Assembly: GCA_947591155.1 (NCBI GenBank)
Contig: CANQDA010000036.1
Coordinates: forward strand, 1 to 35,182
Direction: 5' to 3'
Source of the DNA: an uncultured Lachnospiraceae bacterium
GTDB taxonomy: Bacteria; Bacillota; Clostridia; Lachnospirales; Lachnospiraceae
Length of the DNA stretch: 35,182 nucleotides
The position numbers and the translations under genes were made by a program. Positions 1 through 8,060 of this stretch are shown here, piece after piece. A model generated the notes under the pieces. The model did not search any database. It worked only from the letters and a program-made list of their open reading frames with translations, and was not told the DNA's origin. Numbering within the stretch: the first letter of the stretch is position 1; the number at the start of each line of letters is the position of its first letter.

Positions 1-40
1 TCACGCCCATCGGTCTGCCTGTCGTGAGATCCTTTGTCAT
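1..40 (-). CDS. MATE-type efflux transporter, N-terminal 13 codons only (runs off the left edge)
   Basis: The minus strand opens with ATG and reads MTKDLTTGRPMGV before the window ends. This is the usual opening of Clostridia MATE-family (MatE, Na+/H+-drug antiporter) proteins, where a T-K-D-L-T-x-G-x-P stretch precedes the first membrane helix. A strong ribosome binding site (GGAAGGAGTG, minus strand, positions 50-59) lies 9 bases upstream, and a good promoter lies just before that. Only 13 residues are visible, so the family assignment rests on N-terminal resemblance and could be wrong. That a gene starts here is well supported. Confidence 0.5.
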   Translation of the reverse strand, partial: MTKDLTTGRPMGV

Positions 41-64
41 GCAAGAATCACTCCTTCCGACAAC

Positions 65-92
65 AGTATACTCAAAGCTGGCGGAAGGTCAA
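65..92 (-). promoter_or_regulatory. Sigma-A promoter for the MATE-type gene
   Basis: On the minus strand, -35 TTGACC (87-92) and -10 TATACT (65-70) are separated by 16 bases. Transcription would start near 58, almost on the ribosome binding site, giving a very short leader. Confidence 0.55.
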
Positions 93-114
93 GAGGGAAA
101 TTGAATGATTTTTT

Positions 115-1203
115 TTAATTCAGCGATTGATCATCTCCGTATCGCTGCTCGTTTCTCCGCTCGTCCACGGCCCTGAGAACGGCGGGCAGATTCTTGCGGT
201 ACGCCTCGTCCATCTCGCCGGAATACCCGATCAGCACCCAGGGCCATGTCTCATGGATTTTTTCAAGAACCGCCTTCGCCTGCCCCTCGTTCTTCACCCC
301 GTGCATATACTGCTTCCGGTTCCTCGTGCGAAGCGCGACGACATAGGTCTTACCGACCGTGATGACGCCGTACATCCGCGTCCGTGTGACGTGCGTGTAG
401 GCCCACACCAGATCGTCCGGCGTGAGGAAAATAGCGTTTCCATCCGCCGTGCTTCCCAGCAGGTAATTGTGATTGACGCGCAGCCCGTTCACCGGCTTTG
501 TCGTGCGGTAAAACTGTTCGATCTTCTCGTCCGCGCCCACGTGCGCGCCGCAGTACTGCTTCAGCATCTTCTGGCTGCTTCCCGACAGCGCCCGGATGAG
601 GAAGAACAAGGCAAGGCCAAGGAAAAGAACGGCAAATATCGTGAAGATGACTAGCGACGAGAGATCTTGCGAACCGATTTTTCCGGCCTGCAGGCAATAG
701 GGGAGAAACAGCTCCTGATCCTGCGCGTTCATCTCGTCGTAGCCCAGAGCCTCGTGGTAGTACATGAGGCTCTCAGCGTCCATCCTTTTGATCGTCCCCT
801 TCACGTCAAAGCTGCTTGTGATCTCGTAGCTCTGGTCGTCCAGGTACATATCGCTCTCATTAAGCAGGATCCGGCTTTTTTCCATGTCGGAGCCGCCGGC
901 CACCAGTCCCATATATTCGCTTTCCCCCACCGGGATCACATACTCTTCGCTGACCACCTTCGAGTCGCCGTTTTTCGTCTGTGTCGTATTCGCATAGCTC
1001 CCGTAAATAAGCTTGATCGTCCCTTTGACATACGCGCCTTCAACGATCTCGTCGGCCGTCATCTCATTTAGATTCTGCGGGCCCTTAAGGAGCACCAGAT
1101 AATCGGGCATTGTCAGGCCGAAAAATATAGCCGACACAACAAAAAAGAGGATGATCAGCAGCAGATTTTTCTTTAAACTTTTCATCTTCAGTTCACGAAG
1201 CAC
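115..1203 (-). CDS. Uncharacterised membrane protein with two transmembrane segments
   Basis: I do not recognise a characterised function; it resembles uncharacterised membrane proteins of Lachnospiraceae (possibly the DUF6709 type, from memory). The protein has an N-terminal hydrophobic helix (about residues 10-28), a roughly 150-residue outer region rich in charged and polar residues, a second hydrophobic helix near residues 180-205 and a soluble C-terminal region of about 150 residues that includes a basic stretch. The preferred start is GTG at 1203, giving 362 residues, because GGGGGAGG (minus strand, 1212-1219) lies 8 bases upstream. An ATG at 1221 would put that same Shine-Dalgarno inside the coding region. 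It is transcribed from its own promoter at 1239-1268. Confidence 0.75.
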   Translation of the reverse strand: MLRELKMKSLKKNLLLIILFFVVSAIFFGLTMPDYLVLLKGPQNLNEMTADEIVEGAYVKGTIKLIYGSYANTTQTKNGDSKVVSEEYVIPVGESEYMGLVAGGSDMEKSRILLNESDMYLDDQSYEITSSFDVKGTIKRMDAESLMYYHEALGYDEMNAQDQELFLPYCLQAGKIGSQDLSSLVIFTIFAVLFLGLALFFLIRALSGSSQKMLKQYCGAHVGADEKIEQFYRTTKPVNGLRVNHNYLLGSTADGNAIFLTPDDLVWAYTHVTRTRMYGVITVGKTYVVALRTRNRKQYMHGVKNEGQAKAVLEKIHETWPWVLIGYSGEMDEAYRKNLPAVLRAVDERRNEQRYGDDQSLN

Positions 1204-1238
1204 AGAGTATACCTCCCCCATTTTCTCATTTTTTTAAG

Positions 1239-1268
1239 ATTATACACTACCTTTCGCCGCTTTGCCAA
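1239..1268 (-). promoter_or_regulatory. Promoter of the two-TM membrane protein gene
   Basis: On the minus strand, -35 TTGGCA (1263-1268) and -10 TATAAT (1239-1244) have an 18-base spacer. The predicted transcript starts near 1232, about 30 bases before the GTG start, which supports the GTG over the ATG at 1221. Confidence 0.6.
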
Positions 1269-1421
1269 GCGGCTTTGTCGATTCGGTCAAAAAGGACGCT
1301 CAAGCGGATAAGAAGGGAAAAAGAACGGTGCTGAGAATAAGAAAAGACCGGGCGCGCTGCAGATCCGTAATTGGACTGTCAAGCGGCCGGCCTTTTGGTT
1401 CGTGTACGATTTTTAACGATT

Positions 1422-3092
1422 TTATTTTTGTACAAACTGCTCCATGAACTGCTCCTTCGGACACGGACGCCCGAGGAGGAATCCTTGCAGGTATTCCGGC
1501 GGAAGCTGGCAGAGCTTTTCCAGCTCAGCGGCGGTCTCCACGCCCTCCACACACACCTTTAGGTTCAGCTCGTGGATCATCTTGCTGAACAGGGAGAGGA
1601 TCTCGAATTCAAACTCGTCCGTCGCTGCTTTCGCGGCGAAAGTGCGGTCAATCTTCACGATGTCCGGCTGCAGATCCGTGAAATAATGGAAATTCGAATA
1701 ACCCGTCCCGAAATCGTCGAGCGCGAGCGTGATGCCTGCTTCCTTCAGATGCGACCAGAGCGTCGTGAAGCGGGTGTCCGTCTCCAGAAGACCGCTCTCG
1801 GTGAGCTCAATCGTCACACATTTCGGATCGACCCCATACTGCTCGATGGCGGCCAGTATCTCGCGTCCGATCGAGCTTCTCATGATCTGGACGTGGGAGA
1901 TGTTGATGCTGATCTTGAAATCCGGTATGTACTTATGTACCTCGCAACACATCTTCAGCGCTTCATGCATGATCCAGCGTCCGGCGGGAACGATCAGGGA
2001 AGTCTCTTCCAGGATCGGGATGAACTCGCCCGGCGACACCATACCGAACTCTTCACTGTGGAAGCGCATCAGAGCCTCGGCGCCGATCAGCCGCTGGTCG
2101 TCGGAGGAGAAAAGAGGCTGATAATAGGCCTCAAATCCTTCAAAGTGATTGTTGATCGCCTGACGGAGATGGAGATTCAGGGTTCTGCGCCGCAAGAACT
2201 TTCCATAATCCTCCGGACGATACAGGTAACAGGTATTTTTCCCGAGACGTTTGGCTTCGTTCAGGGCGAACTCCGTAAACTTCATCACCTGGGAATAGGA
2301 GGCCTCGTCGATATCTCCGCAGTCAAGCATACCGCCGGAGATGGTGAACAGCACCTCGTAGTTTTTCTGCATGATAAAATCGCGGATCTTGTCGCGGACA
2401 TTGCGATAGAGCTCTTTTCCCTCGGAAGTCTTTCTGCCCTCGAAATCCAGAATCAGGAACTCGTCGCCGACGACGCGGTAGAGTTTCTCTCCGGGGAGCA
2501 GACATTCTGCGATGAATTCCGCCGTCTTCTGCAGCACCAGATCGCCGTATTCGACGCCGAGACGGGCGTTGACGCCCTTCAGGCCGTCCAGCCCGATTCG
2601 GAGCATGAAGCCGTCCGGGAAACGGTTCGTGTACTGGCTCAGATGGAGCTTCAGCTCCGCCGCGCCGAGAAGGCCGCTTAAGTTGTCCGCTTTCTGAATC
2701 TTGCCGATCTCATTGATACAACCTGCCATGTAGAGAGGTCTTCCGGTTTCGTCGCGTACCACGGTCCCGCGGCAGTTGATCCATACCGGCTTTCCGGACG
2801 CGGAGAGCAGGCGATAGGTCAGATCATGCGTACAGCGGTCCGTCGTGAGAATGCCGTTCAGATCGTTGCGCAGCTTCGGATAATCCTCAGGGTAGACCAT
2901 CTTCTCAAGATTCTCCGCGACATTGGTAAAGGCATAGTCGGAGAGCATAAAACGCTCACTGGCATGCGGAGAAATGAAATAATGGTCCGACCGGAAGTCG
3001 TACACGTAGAGATAATCATCCACGGCAGGACTTAATAGCCGGATCACGTCACAGATCGTGTCTGTGTTAAGCTGATCGAAATTCTGTTTCAT
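1422..3092 (-). CDS. PAS - degenerate GGDEF - EAL protein, probable c-di-GMP phosphodiesterase
   Basis: This 556-residue cytoplasmic protein has no membrane segment. A PAS-like sensor region covers about residues 25-130, a GGDEF domain about 145-300 and an EAL domain about 305-556. The cyclase signature reads V-V-G-D-E-F at 207-212, so the first glycine of GGDEF is replaced and cyclase activity may be weakened or lost. The EAL domain keeps the residues expected for catalysis: the E-A-L motif at 339-341 followed by M-R, N398, E429/E432, the D-D-F-G pair at 459-460, K480, E516 and Q536. The likely role is therefore c-di-GMP hydrolysis to pGpG, tuned by the PAS domain and perhaps by GTP binding to the GGDEF domain. 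The start is ATG with GGGGATGAG just upstream. It appears to be a single-gene unit. Confidence 0.92.
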   Translation of the reverse strand: MKQNFDQLNTDTICDVIRLLSPAVDDYLYVYDFRSDHYFISPHASERFMLSDYAFTNVAENLEKMVYPEDYPKLRNDLNGILTTDRCTHDLTYRLLSASGKPVWINCRGTVVRDETGRPLYMAGCINEIGKIQKADNLSGLLGAAELKLHLSQYTNRFPDGFMLRIGLDGLKGVNARLGVEYGDLVLQKTAEFIAECLLPGEKLYRVVGDEFLILDFEGRKTSEGKELYRNVRDKIRDFIMQKNYEVLFTISGGMLDCGDIDEASYSQVMKFTEFALNEAKRLGKNTCYLYRPEDYGKFLRRRTLNLHLRQAINNHFEGFEAYYQPLFSSDDQRLIGAEALMRFHSEEFGMVSPGEFIPILEETSLIVPAGRWIMHEALKMCCEVHKYIPDFKISINISHVQIMRSSIGREILAAIEQYGVDPKCVTIELTESGLLETDTRFTTLWSHLKEAGITLALDDFGTGYSNFHYFTDLQPDIVKIDRTFAAKAATDEFEFEILSLFSKMIHELNLKVCVEGVETAAELEKLCQLPPEYLQGFLLGRPCPKEQFMEQFVQK

Positions 3093-3279
3093 TGTCTCAT
3101 CCCCGAGTCGTAAAATTAACTAAAATAGGTATAAGTTTCTAATATCGTATTGTATACCATTTTGGATAAATATGCAAACATAAAAATATAAATTGTTCAA
3201 TCTTGTTTTTATCTGGGCAATAAAATGAAATTTGCAAAATACGCGTATTTTATGAAAGGGAATATCATTTGATTTCTGA

Positions 3280-3308
3280 TTGTCATTTTCACAGCTGCGG
3301 GTTATAAT
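3280..3308 (+). promoter_or_regulatory. Sigma-A promoter of deoC-mntP-ptsI
   Basis: -35 TTGTCA (3280-3285) and -10 TATAAT (3303-3308) are separated by 17 bases. The expected start of transcription is near 3315, which makes an ATG at 3318 unusable and points to the ATG at 3339. Confidence 0.8.
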
Positions 3309-3338
3309 AAAATAATAATGAAAGGAGTGAAATCGGAT

Positions 3339-4007
3339 ATGACAAACGCTGAAATTCTGAATTATGTGGACCATACGCTGCTCTCCCAGACGGCGACCTG
3401 GGATGAGATCCGGGAGATTCTCGACGATGCGATGAAATACGGGACCGCGTCCGCCTGTATCCCGGCAGCCCATGTGAAGCAGGCGGCCGAATATGTGGAC
3501 GGCAGGCTTCCCATCTGCACCGTGATCGGCTTTCCGAACGGCTACAGCACGAAGGAGACGAAGGTGTTCGAGACAAAAGACGCGATTGCGAACGGCGCGT
3601 CCGAGATCGACATGGTGATCAACATCGGTCTGCTGAGGGATCGCCGCTATGAGAAGCTCGAAGAAGAGATCCGGGAGATCAAAAAGGCTTGCGGCGACAA
3701 GATCCTGAAGGTGATCATAGAGACCTGCCTGCTCACGGAAGAGGAAAAGATCAAAATGTGCGAGATCGTCACGAAAGCGGGCGCTGATTTCATCAAGACG
3801 TCGACCGGCTTTTCAAAGGCGGGCGCTACTTTTGACGATGTGAAGCTGATGAAGGAGCATGTGGGAGAGGGCGTCAGGGTCAAGGCGGCCGGAGGGATCT
3901 CAAGCTTCGATGACGCGAGAGAATTCATCCGTCTGGGAGCGGACAGGCTCGGGACAAGCAGGCTGATCAAAATCATGAAGAGCGAGGCTTCGGGTGACAA
4001 AAGTTGA
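3339..4007 (+). CDS. deoC: Deoxyribose-phosphate aldolase
   Basis: It cleaves 2-deoxyribose-5-phosphate to acetaldehyde and glyceraldehyde-3-phosphate in deoxynucleoside catabolism. The 222-residue product has the normal family length and the class I aldolase barrel motifs: NYVDHTLL near the N-terminus, [19 protein letters not shown], and VKAAGGI, whose lysine is the Schiff-base residue. ATG 3339 is the start because AAAGGAGTG (3321-3329) precedes it by 9 bases; the ATG at 3318 lies upstream of that site and has none of its own. The stop overlaps the TTG start of the next gene. Its location with a manganese exporter and PTS enzyme I suggests a general carbon-metabolism unit, not a complete deo operon, since no phosphorylase gene is adjacent. 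Confidence 0.95.
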   Translation: MTNAEILNYVDHTLLSQTATWDEIREILDDAMKYGTASACIPAAHVKQAAEYVDGRLPICTVIGFPNGYSTKETKVFETKDAIANGASEIDMVINIGLLRDRRYEKLEEEIREIKKACGDKILKVIIETCLLTEEEKIKMCEIVTKAGADFIKTSTGFSKAGATFDDVKLMKEHVGEGVRVKAAGGISSFDDAREFIRLGADRLGTSRLIKIMKSEASGDKS

Positions 4008-4591
4008 GACTGACATTTGTTTTCTTCTTTAATAGCATACTGCTCGGCGTAGGGCTTGCGATGGACGCGTTTTCGGTCTCGCTCGCGAACGGGCTGAACG
4101 AGCCGGAGATGAGGCGGTGTAGGATGGTCGGCGTGGCGGGGATCTTCTCGGTGTTCCAGTTCGCGATGCCGATGATCGGATGGATCTGCGTGTCTTCGAT
4201 CGTTCAGTATTTTCAGGTGTTCGAGAGATTTATCCCGTGGATCGCGCTTGCGTTCTTGGGGTACATAGGCGGAGAGATGCTGTATGCGGGGATTCGGAAC
4301 AAAAACTCCGGAGGCGAGGCGGCAGTCGGGTTTTCCGCGCTGCTCGTGCAGGGCGTAGCCACATCGATCGACGCGCTGTCCGTCGGCTTCACGATCGCCG
4401 ATTACCGGCTGCCGGAGGCGCTGTTGGCGAGCCTGCTGATTGGGATTGTTACATTTGCTATCTGTTTCGCAGGTCTTGAGATCGGAAAGAAGGCCGGCAC
4501 AAAGCTTACCGGGAAAGCCGGGATACTGGGCGGCGTGATTTTGATCTTTATCGGCGTGGAGATCTTTGTCTCAAGTATGTTCGGGCGCTGA
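4004..4591 (+). CDS. mntP: MntP-type manganese efflux pump
   Basis: This 195-residue polytopic membrane protein matches the MntP/YtaF family (about 190 residues, six helices). The family hallmark G-x-x-x-A-M-D-A-F-x-V-S is seen at about residues 12-24 ([16 protein letters not shown]), and the second repeat half carries the equivalent S-I-D-A-L-S-V-G-F, giving the internal pseudo-symmetry. The acidic Asp residues in these two helices are the ones needed for Mn(II) export in MntP. The start is TTG at 4004, overlapping the deoC stop (TTGA), with only a weak GGGTGA upstream, so translational coupling to deoC is likely. No yybP-ykoY type manganese riboswitch is seen. Confidence 0.88.
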   Translation: MRLTFVFFFNSILLGVGLAMDAFSVSLANGLNEPEMRRCRMVGVAGIFSVFQFAMPMIGWICVSSIVQYFQVFERFIPWIALAFLGYIGGEMLYAGIRNKNSGGEAAVGFSALLVQGVATSIDALSVGFTIADYRLPEALLASLLIGIVTFAICFAGLEIGKKAGTKLTGKAGILGGVILIFIGVEIFVSSMFGR

Positions 4592-4632
4592 GGACTTTGA
4601 CCGAAAGGGATTCAAATTTGAGGAGAAACGAT

Positions 4633-6366
4633 ATGACGACATATAAGGGAAAAACAGCGTCCGGGGGCATTGCCGTCGGGCGCGTTGTGCTTTGTGAAAA
4701 AAGCGCGCCCAGGGCGGCGCGAAGAGCGATTGACGATACGGATGCCGAGATCGCGCGCTTTGAGCAGGCGAAGGAGAATGCAAAGTGTGAAATTGCAAAA
4801 ATCCATGAAAAAGCGCAGGAGGAACTGGGAGAGGCGGGCGCCGCGATCTTTGAGGTGCATCGGATGCTTCTGGACGATCTGAACTTTGTGGACGCTGTCA
4901 CGGAGTTTATCGAGCGGGAAAAAGCAAACGCGGAATACGCGGTGGAGGCGACCTGTGGGAAGTTTTCCGCGATGTTTGAAGCGATGGACAACGAGTACAT
5001 GAGGGCCCGCGCGGCCGACGTGAAGGACATCGCAAACCGCGTGATCGCGAAGCTTCTGGAGATCGGACAGAGCATTTCGGAAGAAAAAGATGCGACGGAT
5101 GAAACTGCCGGGGCCGCCGGGGATCGGACCGCGCACGATGACGGGAGAATTTCAGAGACAGCGGCGGAAGGAAAACCTGCGATCCTCGTGGCGGGGGATC
5201 TTGCGCCGTCCGAGCTGATGCAGTTCGGGAAGTCCGGGCTCCTTGCCGTAGTGACGTGCGGCGGTTCCGCGAATTCCCACACGGCGATCCTCGCCGGGAC
5301 GATGGGTATTCCGGCGCTGACCGGTGTGGAATTCGGCGATCAGTCCGCTGGGAATATGAGGAATGATCAGTTAAAACAGTTCGGCGGGCAGACGGCGATC
5401 GTGGATGGATACAAGGGACTGTTTCTTGTCGATCCGGACGAGACGACGCTGAAGGAATACCGTCAGAGGCAGGAAGAGGAGGCAGAAAAGCTGCGGCGTC
5501 TGTCGGAACTCAGGAATAAGGAGACGGTCACAAAGGACGGCAGGAGGATCCGTCTGGGTGCGAACATCGGCTGTGAGGAGGACGCGGAGACTGCCCTGAA
5601 GGAAGGCGCCGAAGAGATCGGCTTGTTCCGCACAGAATTTCTCTTCCTTGGATCAAACGATTTTCCGGGCGAGGAAGAACAGTTCAATGCGTACCGCGCG
5701 GTCACGGAGAAGATGGCGGGAAAAAGAGTCGTCATCCGCACGCTGGACGTCGGAGCGGACAAAAACGCGACATATTTCGGTCTGGATCACGAGGCAAATC
5801 CGGCGCTTGGGTACCGCGGGATCCGGCTCTGCCTGGATTGCACAGATCTCTTTAAGACACAGCTGCGCGCGATCCTCCGGGCGGCCCGTTACGGGAATGT
5901 GGCCGTCATGTATCCGATGATCATCTCGGTGGACGAGCTGCGGCGCGCGAAGCGGATTTTGGAGGAAGTGAAGACAGAATTGGATGAGAAAAAAATCCCG
6001 CGCGGTAAGGTCGCACAGGGAATCATGGTCGAGACGCCGGCCGCGGTGTGGCTGTCGGAGGAGCTTGCAAAAGAGGCCGATTTCTTCTCGATCGGGACGA
6101 ACGACCTCACGCAGTACATGCTGGCGATCGACCGGCAGAATCCGCGTCTCGACGCTTTCTGCGATCCGCATCACCCGGCTGTGCTTGCCGCGATCCGTAT
6201 GGTCGTGGAGAACGCTCATAAAAGCGGGATATGGGCGGGGATCTGCGGCGAACTCGCCGCGGATACGACGCTGACGGAGGAATTTCTGTGCATGGGCGTG
6301 GACGAGCTCTCTGTCAGCCCGTCGCGCATACTCGCGGTCCGCGCGGCGGTGCGCTCGCGTAGTTGA
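4633..6366 (+). CDS. ptsI: Phosphoenolpyruvate-protein phosphotransferase (PTS enzyme I)
   Basis: Enzyme I transfers phosphate from PEP to HPr at the head of the sugar phosphotransferase system. The 577-residue product has the N-terminal phosphohistidine domain with the active His at about 216 (GGSANSHTAILAG), and the PEP-binding barrel with LFRTEFLF, SIGTNDLTQYMLAIDR and the catalytic Cys of GICGEL near the C-terminus. ATG 4633 is the start, because GAGGAGA (4619-4625) precedes it by 7 bases. An upstream in-frame ATG at 4597 has no such site. There is an extra acidic, Ala/Asp/Thr-rich segment at about residues 150-181, before the phosphohistidine motif. No HPr gene is adjacent. It sits 41 bases after mntP and is probably co-transcribed with deoC. 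Confidence 0.95.
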   Translation: MTTYKGKTASGGIAVGRVVLCEKSAPRAARRAIDDTDAEIARFEQAKENAKCEIAKIHEKAQEELGEAGAAIFEVHRMLLDDLNFVDAVTEFIEREKANAEYAVEATCGKFSAMFEAMDNEYMRARAADVKDIANRVIAKLLEIGQSISEEKDATDETAGAAGDRTAHDDGRISETAAEGKPAILVAGDLAPSELMQFGKSGLLAVVTCGGSANSHTAILAGTMGIPALTGVEFGDQSAGNMRNDQLKQFGGQTAIVDGYKGLFLVDPDETTLKEYRQRQEEEAEKLRRLSELRNKETVTKDGRRIRLGANIGCEEDAETALKEGAEEIGLFRTEFLFLGSNDFPGEEEQFNAYRAVTEKMAGKRVVIRTLDVGADKNATYFGLDHEANPALGYRGIRLCLDCTDLFKTQLRAILRAARYGNVAVMYPMIISVDELRRAKRILEEVKTELDEKKIPRGKVAQGIMVETPAAVWLSEELAKEADFFSIGTNDLTQYMLAIDRQNPRLDAFCDPHHPAVLAAIRMVVENAHKSGIWAGICGELAADTTLTEEFLCMGVDELSVSPSRILAVRAAVRSRS

Positions 6367-6391
6367 ATACAGGATTTGAAAAGCGTATAAT
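6363..6391 (+). promoter_or_regulatory. Promoter ahead of the decayed sugar-sensing locus
   Basis: -35 TTGAAT (6363-6368, overlapping the ptsI stop) and -10 TATAAT (6386-6391) are separated by 17 bases. The promoter is intact although the genes behind it are broken. Confidence 0.7.
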
Positions 6392-6423
6392 ATAATTGTA
6401 AAATTGCAAACGAGGAAGAGAAA

Positions 6424-6825
6424 ATGGCTGACGGGAAACAGAAGATATTCTGGCTCATATTGATACTGGCAAATCTGGTGTTGATCGGCATGTTTGTTCT
6501 TGCCGGCTTTTCAAAGCATGATTTTTCCGTGAACCAAAAAGAAAATTCGCATTTGATCGGCGTCAGCTACATGACGATGAACGATGAATTTTATGAGATC
6601 ATGAGTGAAGAGATCAATGCGAGGGTGGAGGTGGAAGGGGATCGGATCGTTTTGCGCGATCCCGCGCTGGATGCGGACCGTCAGATCGAACAGATCGGGG
6701 AGATGCTGGATTCCGGGATCGAAGTGCTGGTCCTTACGCCGGTGGACAAGAATATCCGAATCCCGGTCGAATCTATCGTGACGCATGACAACGTAGAGGA
6801 ATTCGGAATAGACAGATGGCAATAG
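6424..6825 (+). pseudogene. Sugar-type periplasmic binding protein with the middle deleted
   Basis: The 133-residue frame begins like a membrane-anchored LacI/RbsB-fold (Peripla_BP_4) binding protein: an N-terminal hydrophobic helix at about residues 9-27, then an N-lobe beta/alpha pattern ending in VLVLTPVDK at about residues 100-110. Family members continue for roughly 200 more residues. Here the frame jumps directly to what looks like the usual tail of such proteins (IPVESIVTHDNVEEFGIDRW). The reading frame is kept, so a short product may still be made, but the second lobe and the sugar site are gone. GAGG lies upstream of the ATG. Membrane-anchored binding proteins of this type often pair with a histidine kinase in Clostridia, which fits the next, also broken, gene. 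Confidence 0.75.
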
Positions 6826-6838
6826 AGGAGGATGTTCC

Positions 6839-7823
6839 ATGAACGGAAAAAGTGGACAGACTATGCTCTGATTGTAATGAAGGATCTTAATTTTATTATT
6901 ATCCTGTATCTTTCTCTTCTTATGGCTTATTGTCTGCGCGGTTATGTGAGAGAGAATTCAGCGGTGGAGTTTCTGGCGATGACGGATCGTATCCCGGTGA
7001 CCGCCTGGAAAGTTCCTGCGCTTGTCATCTGTCTGTATGTATGTTGCTTGCCTGCTGCTGATGTATGTGCAAAACAGGACAGGCTCTGGGCTGTTTCTCA
7101 AGGTGCTGACGGAGATTGTGCTTTGTCTTTTGATCAGTTCTCTGCTCGGTTTCAGCTACACCGGAATTTTGCTTCTGATTCTGGCGGATACGGTGCGCTA
7201 CTTCACGAACGCGAAGTGGAGGCGATTTTTGTTGCCGCGATCTGCATCGTGTATCTGGCGATCAATTTTGACCTTTTGTCTGTCTTCTACAATTTCGTAC
7301 CGTTTGATGTGTATCTGGAATATTTTCAGAAGGATGTGCGTTCGGTGCTCCTCGGAATTTCAAACATCCTGAATTCACTCAATACGTTTCTCTTTTTTGT
7401 CTATATTTTCCTGTTTCTCTGAGCATCCAGCTCAGCGAAAAAGAGCGCATTCTGAGCTTGAATGAACAACTGAACAAGACGAACGTCGAGCTGCAGAGGG
7501 CGACGGTGCAGTTGGAGCAGTACGCGAAGGAATCCGAGAAGATGGCGGAGACCCGGAAGCGGAACAGACTCGCGCGAGAGATACACGATACGCTCGGACA
7601 TTCCCTGACCGGTATCATCACCGGAATCGAAGCGTGTACGGCGTTGATGGATGTCGCGCCGGACGTCACGAAGCTTCAGCTGAAGGCGATCGCTGACGGC
7701 GTAAACTACATCATTATCGCGTGCAACGATGCGACGTCCTGCAACATGGCTCTGCAGGAGGCTCTGGATGCCGGAATCAAGGTAATCTATGTTGACGCTG
7801 AGAACGTTGCAGATTTCAAATAA
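6839..7823 (+). pseudogene. Broken sensor histidine kinase (HisKA_3 type) fused to a binding-protein fragment
   Basis: Pieces in three frames add up to one membrane sensor kinase. AGGAGG (6825-6830) and ATG 6839 begin a frame that fails after ten codons unless one base is restored in the A-run near 6846-6850. The next frame then reads several hydrophobic helices to about 7020, continues in another frame to about 7215, returns to about 7420, and ends in a third frame with a coiled coil (about 7440-7550). The dimerisation/phospho-acceptor box AREIHDTLGHSLTGI (about 7572-7616) follows. After LQLKAIAD (about 7696) the similarity to kinases stops; the last ~43 codons read like a sugar-binding protein core (IIIACNDATSCNMALQEALD). 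The ATPase domain and any response regulator are absent. Sequencing errors could mimic the frameshifts but not the fusion. Confidence 0.8.
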
Positions 7824-7867
7824 GAAACGGCAGGTTTGAGTAGAAAAGAAATCTAGCAGTTTCATCG

Positions 7868-7903
7868 GGAACCGTCTTCCGCAGGGAGGGCGGTTCCTTT
7901 TTT
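7868..7903 (+). terminator. Rho-independent terminator after the kinase remnant
   Basis: A stem of GAACCGTCTTCC with GGAGGGCGGTTC (with a few G-U pairs) and a short loop is followed by a run of seven T. It separates the decayed locus from the cobalt transport unit. Confidence 0.85.
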
Positions 7904-7942
7904 GAACCAAAGAAAAATTGAAAAAATATCCCCCGGGGAGGC

Positions 7943-7971
7943 TTGCGGGCCGATTTTTCCTCCTGTATAAT
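7943..7971 (+). promoter_or_regulatory. Promoter of the cbiM-cbiQ-cbiO unit
   Basis: -35 TTGCGG (7943-7948) and -10 TATAAT (7966-7971) are separated by 17 bases, giving a leader of about 80 bases before cbiM. No cobalamin riboswitch motif is present in this leader. Confidence 0.65.
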
Positions 7972-8014
7972 GCCTGTATAAAGCAGAAAAGAAAGAACGA
8001 TCCGATTTCTGCTT

Positions 8015-8030
8015 ACAGCTGCGCAGCTGT
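8015..8030 (+). promoter_or_regulatory. 16-bp perfect palindrome in the cbiM leader, possible operator
   Basis: ACAGCTGCGCAGCTGT is a perfect inverted repeat in the leader of the cobalt transporter unit, downstream of the -10 box and 30 bases before the cbiM ATG. It could bind a dimeric regulator or form a small RNA hairpin. No regulator gene is adjacent, so this is only a candidate. Confidence 0.35.
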
Positions 8031-8060
8031 TTGAATTACACACAACAGGAGGAACACATT

